Below, one piece after another: positions 13,373 through 19,827 of a stretch of DNA of 20,322 nt. This DNA is from Treponema sp. (lineage in GTDB: Bacteria > Spirochaetota > Spirochaetia > Treponematales > Treponemataceae): NCBI GenBank assembly GCA_016297405.1, contig JAEDGP010000036.1, forward strand, positions 1 to 20,322, in the 5' to 3' direction. The translations under genes and the position numbers were made by a program. The notes beneath the pieces are model-generated. The model saw only the letters and a program-made list of their open reading frames with translations. It did not search any database and was not told the DNA's origin. Within the stretch, counting starts at the first letter, position 1. Every line of letters begins with the position of its first letter.

Positions 13373-14245
13373 ATGAAAAAGATACTGATCGCATTTACCG
13401 CAGCGCTGCTGGTGCCTTTTACAGCACTGACTTTCAACTGGCCTCAGACAGAACAAATAAATTCCGATTCCTTTCATTCATATTTTGCACAACTGAGGGG
13501 AAACACAATCAGCAATTCCTTGATTTTCCAGGAACCGTCAACTGTACAGGCGGCAGACCAGGGATTCATCAGCATGATAATGGTTGACTATCAGGATGAC
13601 TCAGACTTTTTCCCTACAGCGCTTGGAAACACAATCGTCATTTGCCATAATGACAGTCTTGCCACAATATACGGAAATCTTGAAGAAGAAACTGTCATAA
13701 ACTGCCTGTTCAAAAATGAAGTGGTAGAAAACGCAGAAGTTTTGGGTCAAACAGGAAATTCAGCATGGCAGCAGGGAAAAAGCTCCCTTGAATTCCAGGT
13801 AATAGACTTAAAAAACAGGACCAGCATTAACCCAAGAATTCTCATGCCTAGAATCGGAAACGAACTGGAACTTTACACCCAAAACGTAACCCTCATCGCA
13901 AAGAATGGACGCCGACATGAACTTGCAGTTTCCAGGTCAATTCCAGCTGGCACTTACAAGATTTACCAAAAAAGGCTTTCTGTAGCAGTTCCATACAAAA
14001 CACAGATTTTCCTGAATGGAACGCTGGTTGACTCCATTTCTTTCGGCGTCCTTTCAGAAGAAGACAACAAGGTCTGCGTAAAAGGCAACAAAAGCTATTC
14101 AAAGGAAGACCTGTACCCGGACAAGAACCTCATACTCACCGGAGAAGCAAATTTCACCGCTGGCCAAATTCTTTTGCAGATTTCCCTGAAAGACATCAAC
14201 GAGAAAAAAGAATACAACGCAAACTATTCACTTTCCGTCTATTAA
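13373..14245 (+). CDS. Exported degenerate LytM/M23-like protein
   Basis: A 290-aa protein with a signal peptide (MKKILIAFTAALLVPFTALT). Residues about 50-160 follow the LytM/M23 layout: GNTIVICHNDSLATIYGNL stands for the usual G-N-x-V-x-I-x-H...Y-x-H-L. Next come VVENAEVLGQTGNS, SSLEFQVIDLKNR and INPRILM, at the places of the G-x-x-G-x-x-G turn, the HLHFE block and the conserved NP. The zinc ligands are gone: the final H-x-H is S138-x-E140 and the Y-x-H-L histidine is N102. It is therefore probably not a peptidase but a binding or activator protein, as with known degenerate LytM factors (inference). The C-terminal 120 residues are unrecognised and beta-rich. The Shine-Dalgarno GAGGA lies 7 nt before the ATG. 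Confidence 0.68.
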   Translation: MKKILIAFTAALLVPFTALTFNWPQTEQINSDSFHSYFAQLRGNTISNSLIFQEPSTVQAADQGFISMIMVDYQDDSDFFPTALGNTIVICHNDSLATIYGNLEEETVINCLFKNEVVENAEVLGQTGNSAWQQGKSSLEFQVIDLKNRTSINPRILMPRIGNELELYTQNVTLIAKNGRRHELAVSRSIPAGTYKIYQKRLSVAVPYKTQIFLNGTLVDSISFGVLSEEDNKVCVKGNKSYSKEDLYPDKNLILTGEANFTAGQILLQISLKDINEKKEYNANYSLSVY

Positions 14246-14259
14246 TCTAATCTGCTAAT

Positions 14260-15450
14260 CTAATCCGCCCCAATAATCTTTGTCTGGAAAGTCTTCGAAA
14301 TTATTCCACCTCCGACTATTATTCCATCTTTATATAAAACGGCGCTCTGCCCTGGGGCCACAGCCCTTTGTGGTGTATCGAATGTGATTTTCCAGGGCTG
14401 ACCTGCAAAGACTTCACCTTCTGCAGGTATATATTTTTCCACAACAACATGAACTGGCTTTGACGCAAGACGTATCTTAACAAAGGCTTCGAACTTATCC
14501 TTTGGCTCAACTTCCCCAGGCCACACAAAGTCATCTGCCACTAGTCCATCGCTATTCAGATCATCATTGGAAGCAAGAACCACAAGATTATTTACAGCAT
14601 CAATCGAATGAACGTACAAAGGTTTTGTAGAACTTACCCCAAGTCCCCTGCGCTGCCCCACCGTATAGTGTTCAATTCCCCTATGCTTACCAAGAACATG
14701 ACCATCCAGATCGATAATGTCGCCAGGAACTGACGGCCGATCACTAAAAAGCATGTCAAAATATTCTTCAGGAATGAAATCCTGGCTTTCTTCCCTATCT
14801 GCTGCAGCAAGATTGTACTCTTTTGCAAGACGGAAAACTTCGCTTTTTGGAATATCTGCCAGAGGAAAGCGCACCTTTTCAAGAATAGAAGAAGGAACTC
14901 TGTAGATGAAATACGTCTGATCCTTTGACTGATCCATGGCAGTATGTATCATGGCAGGTTTTATGTCAGTACCAAAAAGACCTTCCGTTGGACGTACAAT
15001 TTTGGCATAATGACCTGTGCAAAAATAGTCGTAATCTATATCCATCTTACAGATACCTTGAAGAAGAGCGCCAAATTTTATGTAACGGTTACAGCGAATG
15101 CAAGGGTTTGGAGTGCGTCCTGCACGATATTCTGCCTTAAAATATTCTAGAACTTCCTTGCGATATGAATCCTTTACATCAATCACATGATATTCAATTC
15201 CCTGTTCAGCACAGAATTTCCTGCATTGCTCAATATTCTTTTCTTCTCCCGGACCATAACATGATTCACGAAGTTTTTTGCCTTCTTCCATTTCCGGAAG
15301 ACGTCCGTCCCACAAAGACATGGTAACACCAATAACCTTACAACCTTTTTTCTTTAGAATCAGAGCTGTCAACGTGGAATCAACCCCACCTGAAAGTCCA
15401 ACTGCAACTATATCGCCAGCCTTCGGCATATCCTGTTCAATATATTTCAT
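14260..15450 (-). CDS. mnmA: tRNA 2-thiouridylase MnmA (variant lacking second catalytic Cys)
   Basis: Thiolates U34 of Lys, Glu and Gln tRNAs using ATP and a sulfur donor. The PP-loop SGGVDS is at 20-25, NPCIRCNRYIKFGALL at 115-130 carries C117 and C120, TGHYAK is at 145-150 and DQSKDQTYFIY at 173-183; the C-terminal beta-barrel shows TVGQRRGLG. The usual second catalytic cysteine, in the ESQDICF- or DSTGICF-type motif, is missing: here it reads ESQDFIPEEYF (221-231), as if the two residues I-C were lost. The frame is open through this place. Extra cysteines at 64, 76 and 80 (CYGPGEE...QCRKFC) fit a variant subfamily that may hold an Fe-S cluster. It is convergent with the LytM-like gene and the stops are 14 nt apart. 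Confidence 0.93.
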   Translation of the reverse strand: MKYIEQDMPKAGDIVAVGLSGGVDSTLTALILKKKGCKVIGVTMSLWDGRLPEMEEGKKLRESCYGPGEEKNIEQCRKFCAEQGIEYHVIDVKDSYRKEVLEYFKAEYRAGRTPNPCIRCNRYIKFGALLQGICKMDIDYDYFCTGHYAKIVRPTEGLFGTDIKPAMIHTAMDQSKDQTYFIYRVPSSILEKVRFPLADIPKSEVFRLAKEYNLAAADREESQDFIPEEYFDMLFSDRPSVPGDIIDLDGHVLGKHRGIEHYTVGQRRGLGVSSTKPLYVHSIDAVNNLVVLASNDDLNSDGLVADDFVWPGEVEPKDKFEAFVKIRLASKPVHVVVEKYIPAEGEVFAGQPWKITFDTPQRAVAPGQSAVLYKDGIIVGGGIISKTFQTKIIGAD

Positions 15451-15456
15451 ACTAAA

Positions 15457-15485
15457 ATACTAGCAAATTATTCATTTATTAACAA
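15457..15485 (-). promoter_or_regulatory. Candidate leaderless promoter of mnmA
   Basis: On the minus strand TTGTTA (15485-15480), 17 nt and TAGTAT (15462-15457) are followed by 6 nt and the mnmA ATG at 15450. No Shine-Dalgarno is seen. The -10 matches consensus at only 4 of 6. Its -35 overlaps the -35 of the divergent mutase promoter. Confidence 0.4.
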
Positions 15486-15507
15486 TCGTTTTGTAAAACG
15501 TTATTAT
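15479..15507 (+). promoter_or_regulatory. Leaderless promoter of the first mutase, with palindrome in the spacer
   Basis: TTAACA (15479-15484), a 17-nt spacer and TATTAT (15502-15507) are followed by 7 nt and the ATG at 15515, with no Shine-Dalgarno. The spacer contains the palindrome CGTTTT-GT-AAAACG (15487-15500), a plausible operator for a dimeric repressor. Confidence 0.55.
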
Positions 15508-15514
15508 TAAAAAT

Positions 15515-17272
15515 ATGAAAACGAACATGATACTTTCAGCTTCCGGATGGCGCAAAGTTTTTGCCATTGGCGGACAGGAACAGGACAAAACTTCTATGAT
15601 CGGCGAAGATAACATCGCCATTTCTATTTATGCCGCAAAAGTTTTTGCAGATTATGTAAAAAAACAGACAGGTAAAGAAAAACCTGAAATCCTGGTTGGA
15701 ATGGATGCCCGTCCAACAGGACCTGCGATTGCAGAGGCTGCAATAAAAACCTTTGTATCTGAGAATGTGAACGTAAAATTCGCAGGTATCACAGCAGCCC
15801 CAGAAATCATGGCCTTCAGCCGCGGCAGCGACGGTTTCATGTATATTTCTGCAAGCCATAATCCTGTTGGACACAATGGCATAAAATTCGGTCTCAACGC
15901 CGGCGGTGTTCTCAATGGCACAGAGAATGGGAAACTTGTAAAAGAATTCACTGCTTTATGCGAACAGGACGAGGCACAGAAAAAAGCCTTTGATCTGATT
16001 CAGGGAATAGAAGAAAAAAAAATCGCTCAAATCTACGAAGAACGGCCGGCCAACAAAGCAAAAGCACTGGAGAGTTACAGAGCTTTCCTTAAATGGACAA
16101 TAAGTGCCAGCGAGGAAGAAGAAAGTCAGAAAAGGATTTTTGAGCTTCTCAAAAAAGCGGCTTCGAAAAAAAAGATCAGCGTTGTAGTAGACATGAACGG
16201 TTCTGCCAGAGCTGATTCCGTAGATGAAGATTTTTTTGCTGAAAACGGAATTGGCTTTTACGCCATCCACAACAAAGCTGGTGAAATTGCCCACGAAATC
16301 ATTCCAGAAGCGGAAAACCTTATATATGTTGCACAAGAGATGGAACGACTGCAAAAGATGGGGCACTCAGATGCAGTTTTGGGCTACATGCCCGACTGCG
16401 ACGGAGACCGGGGAAATATAGTTTACTGGGATGATAAAGAAAAAAAAGCCGTAATCCTTAAGGCTCAGCAAGTATTCAGCCTTTCAGTCCTTTCTGAACT
16501 TGCATACCAGAATTACCTTGGAAAAGAAAAGCCTTGCGTGGTTGTAAACTGCCCTACTTCTATGCGTATTGAGGAAATCGCTGGCAAATTTGGCGCACAA
16601 GTCTTCAGGGCAGAAGTTGGCGAAGCAAATGTTGTAAATCTGGCTGCTGAAAAGCGCGCCGAAGGATTTGACGTCCGCATTTTTGGAGAAGGAAGCAACG
16701 GTGGCACAATCACATACCCAAGCGCAGTTCGTGACCCGATAAACACAGTTTTTGCGATAATCAAGCTTTTGAACATCAAAGAACTTTACGAAACCTGGTG
16801 CAAAAAATCTAACTGTGAATGTAAGGATAACTACACACTTACAGATATCCTGGCAAGTCTGCCTGCATATACAACAACAGGAGTTTCTGACCCCCGGGCT
16901 GTTCTTCATATAGAAACAAAAGATCACGGAGAACTTAAAGCAAGATTCCAGAAAATCTTTGAAAAACAGTGGATTAAGCAGAAGGTTTTTCTTGAAAACT
17001 ACGGTATTTTTTCTTATGAATGTGATATTACAAACGGCACAAAAGAGATTCGCGGAGAAACAGATTTTAGAAAAAGCGGCAAAGGCGGCCTTAAAATAAA
17101 ATTCCTTGGGAGAACCAGCACTCCCGTTGCCTTCATCTGGATGCGAGGCAGCGGCACAGAACCTGTTTTTCGCATAATGTGCGATGTAAAAGGCAACAAC
17201 TCAGAAATGGAAAAGGCACTGCTTTGCTGGGAAACAGAAATGCTTAAGGAAGCTGACAAAAATCAGCAATAG
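15515..17272 (+). CDS. Phosphohexomutase (phosphoglucomutase-like)
   Basis: A 585-aa member of the alpha-D-phosphohexomutase superfamily, interconverting hexose 1- and 6-phosphates through a phosphoserine. All four domain signatures are present. The phosphoserine loop is SASHNP (S114) and the Mg site is DCDGD (294-298). The sugar-binding loop is GEGSNGGT (391-398) and the phosphate-binding loop RGSGTEP (544-550). An N-terminal segment before GMDARPTGP is longer than in classic ManB/GlmM. Whether glucose, mannose or another sugar is used cannot be told from the motifs. It lies before a second, distantly related mutase, which suggests divided substrates. No strong terminator separates the two; only a loose AGCAAT/ATTGCT repeat is present. 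Confidence 0.88.
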   Translation: MKTNMILSASGWRKVFAIGGQEQDKTSMIGEDNIAISIYAAKVFADYVKKQTGKEKPEILVGMDARPTGPAIAEAAIKTFVSENVNVKFAGITAAPEIMAFSRGSDGFMYISASHNPVGHNGIKFGLNAGGVLNGTENGKLVKEFTALCEQDEAQKKAFDLIQGIEEKKIAQIYEERPANKAKALESYRAFLKWTISASEEEESQKRIFELLKKAASKKKISVVVDMNGSARADSVDEDFFAENGIGFYAIHNKAGEIAHEIIPEAENLIYVAQEMERLQKMGHSDAVLGYMPDCDGDRGNIVYWDDKEKKAVILKAQQVFSLSVLSELAYQNYLGKEKPCVVVNCPTSMRIEEIAGKFGAQVFRAEVGEANVVNLAAEKRAEGFDVRIFGEGSNGGTITYPSAVRDPINTVFAIIKLLNIKELYETWCKKSNCECKDNYTLTDILASLPAYTTTGVSDPRAVLHIETKDHGELKARFQKIFEKQWIKQKVFLENYGIFSYECDITNGTKEIRGETDFRKSGKGGLKIKFLGRTSTPVAFIWMRGSGTEPVFRIMCDVKGNNSEMEKALLCWETEMLKEADKNQQ

Positions 17273-17321
17273 GATATGAATATTTTTTTATAAATTGCTT
17301 TTATATATGAAAAAAATTCAG

Positions 17322-17327
17322 TATATT
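17322..17327 (+). promoter_or_regulatory. Possible -10 box for the second mutase
   Basis: TATATT (17322-17327) would start a transcript near 17334 with a short leader holding AGGAG (17347-17351). The best -35, TTTATA at 16-nt spacing, is weak. The Shine-Dalgarno lies 11 nt from the ATG, across a run of seven T, which is longer than usual. Confidence 0.3.
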
Positions 17328-17362
17328 TAGAGCAATAGAATTTCGTAGGAGTTTTTTTACAG

Positions 17363-19150
17363 ATGGAAAAATCAGAAATCCTTAAGAGAGCTAAAGATTA
17401 TATCGCAGCAGAAAAAGATGAACGCTTCCGCAAAGAAGTTGAAGAACTTGTTGCAAAGGAAGACTTCACTGAACTTGAAGATCGTTTCTACCGCACACTT
17501 GAATTCGGTACAGGTGGGCTTCGTGGTGTAATGGGTGGCGGAACAAACCGCATGAACACTCTTGAAATCAACCTTGCTACACAGGGGCTTGCAAATTACG
17601 TTATAAAGGCTTTCCCAGAAAAGGCAAAAGCAGGAACACTCAGCGCAGTTGTAGCTTATGACAGCCGCAACAACTCAGATGTATTCGCTGAAGCAACTGC
17701 ACTTATTTTTGCAGCAAACGGAATTAAGGCTTACCTTTTCTCAGGTCTTCGCCCAACTCCTGAGCTTTCATACGCTATCCGCTATTTTAAGGCTGATACT
17801 GGTGTTGTAGTTACAGCATCACACAATCCAAAAATGTACAACGGATACAAAGCTTACTGGAATGACGGTGCCCAGGTTATTGAACCCCATGATGTTGGTA
17901 TCGTTGATGAAGTAAACAAGGTAACTTCTGTAAAGACAATCTCTAAGGAAGAAGCCATTAAGAGTGGCAAGCTTGTTATGATCGATTCTGAAATCGACGA
18001 AAAATACTGGGCAATGTGTAAGGAACAGCTTTTCCGCCCGGAACTAATCAAAGAATACGCTTCCACTGTAAACGTTGTATATACACCACTTCACGGAACT
18101 GGTGCCATGCACGTAGAAAAGGTACTTGGTGACCTTGGCCTTCCAGTTAAGACAGTCCCAGAACAGAGAAATCCTGACGGAAACTTTCCGACTGTAGAAA
18201 AACCAAATCCAGAAGAAAAGCCAGCTATGAAAATGGCTGTTGAACTTGGTACTGCAACAAAGGCAGACTGTGTAATGGCTACAGACCCAGACTCAGACCG
18301 CTTTGGTACAGCATTCCCGGACAAAGACGGAAACTTCGTTCTTCTTTCTGGTAACCAGATGGGTGCCCTCCTTATGGATTACGTATTCCTTTCACGCAAG
18401 GAATTCGGTAAGCTTCCTGCAGGTTCATACTGTGTACGCTCAATCGTAACAAGCCCATTCGGTGACTACATCTGTAAAAAATACGGTGTAGAAATGATTG
18501 AATGTCTTACAGGTTTTAAGTGGATTGCCGCTGTAGAAGCAGAACGTGAAGCTAAGGGACAGGGTACATACGTATTCGGTCTTGAAGAATCATACGGATA
18601 CAAGGTTGAAACTGAAGTAATGGATAAAGACGGTGTTTCAGCAGCTGCTATGTGTGCTGAAATGACAATGTACTGGAGATCAAAGGGCAAGAGCCTTCTT
18701 GAACACCTTGATGACATGTACAAAGAATACGGTTACTTCGAAGACCGCGCTATCTCTAAGAACTTCCCTGGTTCAGCCGGAGTTGAAACAATGGCTGGAA
18801 TCATGACTAAACTGCGCACAGAAGGACTTAAGTCTTTGGGTGGAAAGAAAGTTACACAGATTCGCGACATTGGAAACTCTGTATCATTCGATCCAGAAAA
18901 CCCATCAAAGAAAGAAGCTGTAAATCTTCCAAAGAGCAATGTTCTTCAGTTCTTCCTTGAAGGCGGCACAATCGTTTCTGCACGTCCATCAGGAACAGAA
19001 CCAAAGATCAAATTCTACATCAACAACAGAACAGAAGTTGGCGGAGCAAAGTGCGACAAGTGCCTCGCTGCTGCAAAAAAAGAAGCAGTTGAAGTTTGTA
19101 ACGCAATCGAAGCTGACATCAACTCAATTCTCGATGCAGCTGGCAAATAA
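17363..19150 (+). CDS. Phospho-sugar mutase (PGM2-like phosphoglucomutase/phosphomannomutase)
   Basis: A 595-aa phosphohexomutase of the longer PGM2-like branch. Signatures are GTGGLRGVMGGG (49-60), TASHNP with phosphoserine S153, the Mg loop DPDSD (308-312), the sugar loop GLEESYGY (406-413) and the phosphate loop RPSGTEPKIKF (541-551). It probably interconverts glucose-1-P and glucose-6-P (possibly also mannose or pentose phosphates), feeding glycolysis and nucleotide-sugar synthesis. Codon use is noticeably more biased than in the neighbours (mostly CTT Leu, GAA Glu, AAC Asn), as expected for a highly expressed gene. The exonuclease gene starts inside its last codons. Confidence 0.92.
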   Translation: MEKSEILKRAKDYIAAEKDERFRKEVEELVAKEDFTELEDRFYRTLEFGTGGLRGVMGGGTNRMNTLEINLATQGLANYVIKAFPEKAKAGTLSAVVAYDSRNNSDVFAEATALIFAANGIKAYLFSGLRPTPELSYAIRYFKADTGVVVTASHNPKMYNGYKAYWNDGAQVIEPHDVGIVDEVNKVTSVKTISKEEAIKSGKLVMIDSEIDEKYWAMCKEQLFRPELIKEYASTVNVVYTPLHGTGAMHVEKVLGDLGLPVKTVPEQRNPDGNFPTVEKPNPEEKPAMKMAVELGTATKADCVMATDPDSDRFGTAFPDKDGNFVLLSGNQMGALLMDYVFLSRKEFGKLPAGSYCVRSIVTSPFGDYICKKYGVEMIECLTGFKWIAAVEAEREAKGQGTYVFGLEESYGYKVETEVMDKDGVSAAAMCAEMTMYWRSKGKSLLEHLDDMYKEYGYFEDRAISKNFPGSAGVETMAGIMTKLRTEGLKSLGGKKVTQIRDIGNSVSFDPENPSKKEAVNLPKSNVLQFFLEGGTIVSARPSGTEPKIKFYINNRTEVGGAKCDKCLAAAKKEAVEVCNAIEADINSILDAAGK

Positions 19151-19715
19151 AGTTTTTAAAGACTACCGAAAGCTGGCCCGTTTTTTAATGGACGGGGCAG
19201 TTTTCACCGCCTTCGATACTGAAACAACCGGTCTGAGTGCAGAAAAGGACAGAATCATTGAAATCGGTGCTGTTCAGTTCAACTCAGACGGTATTTTAGG
19301 TCGATTCAACACACTCATAAATCCTCAGATTCCAATTCCATCTTTTATCACTTCCCTTACCCATATTTCAAACAAAATGATTGAGGAAGCTCCTCTTATT
19401 GGAAACATTCTGAAAGACTTTCAGCAATTCCTTGGAGATTCAATTATTGTTGGGCACAACGTACAGTTTGACATAAGATTTCTGCATGCAGAAGAAAAAC
19501 GGTGTGGTCTGAAAGAAAGCATGAACATGTTCATTGACACTCTGGGACTGTGCCGCTGGGCTTATCCAGATCTTGGTAAATACAAACAGGAAGAAATGGC
19601 GAAAATGCTTGGAATCAAAGCGGAAAATGCCCACAGAGCCTGGGAAGATGCTTTTGTTTGCGGAAACGTCTTTCTTCATACCATCAGGAAAACTGCTGCC
19701 AGACAGAAAATTTAA
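19134..19715 (+). CDS. DEDDh 3'-5' exonuclease (DnaQ/PolC epsilon-like)
   Basis: A 193-aa exonuclease domain protein of the DNA polymerase III epsilon type. The DEDDh residues are all visible: D28 and E30 (FDTETTGL), D113 (GHNVQFDIRFL), and H167 and D172 (NAHRAWEDA). It may proofread, repair or degrade nucleic acid; with no extra domain the exact role is open. The frame stays open far upstream inside the mutase gene, but homology begins near residue 20. I take the ATG at 19134, which overlaps the mutase stop by 17 nt; the ATG at 19188 is the alternative. Neither has a Shine-Dalgarno, so coupling to the mutase is likely. No terminator hairpin follows, only T-rich sequence. Confidence 0.85.
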   Translation: MQLANKVFKDYRKLARFLMDGAVFTAFDTETTGLSAEKDRIIEIGAVQFNSDGILGRFNTLINPQIPIPSFITSLTHISNKMIEEAPLIGNILKDFQQFLGDSIIVGHNVQFDIRFLHAEEKRCGLKESMNMFIDTLGLCRWAYPDLGKYKQEEMAKMLGIKAENAHRAWEDAFVCGNVFLHTIRKTAARQKI

Positions 19716-19743
19716 GTCTTTTTATTTTGATTCATTTTTCTAA

Positions 19744-19772
19744 TAGACAAAAATATTCAAAAAATGTATACT
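19744..19772 (+). promoter_or_regulatory. Promoter of the FadL-like outer-membrane protein gene
   Basis: TAGACA (19744-19749), a 17-nt spacer and TATACT (19767-19772) each match consensus at 5 of 6. The start site would be near 19779, giving a leader of about 50 nt with AAGGAG 7 nt before the ATG. Confidence 0.65.
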
Positions 19773-19781
19773 GATTTTATC

Positions 19782-19806
19782 ATGACAAAATGACAAAAAA
19801 TGTCAT
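19782..19806 (+). promoter_or_regulatory. ATGACA repeats: candidate operator
   Basis: ATGACA occurs at 19782-19787 and again at 19790-19795, and its complement TGTCAT at 19801-19806 completes an inverted repeat with a 5-nt A spacer. It lies just past the predicted start site, where a repressor could block transcription, or a short hairpin could form in the leader. Confidence 0.45.
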
Positions 19807-19827
19807 TATATCAAAAGGAGAACTAAA

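Noticed and set aside
15536..16366. Minus-strand open frames of 99-136 codons opposite the first mutase
   Set aside because: No ribosome-binding sites and Phe/Cys-rich compositions typical of antisense reading; the plus strand has all mutase motifs.
17265..17303. AGCAAT/ATTGCT inverted repeat followed by TTTT after the first mutase as a terminator
   Set aside because: Only 6 bp with a 23-nt loop and four T; too weak to call.
18939..19133. Upstream open frame of the exonuclease inside the mutase gene
   Set aside because: It has no similarity to exonucleases and is low-complexity Ser/Gln/Thr-rich, as expected from reading a gene out of frame.
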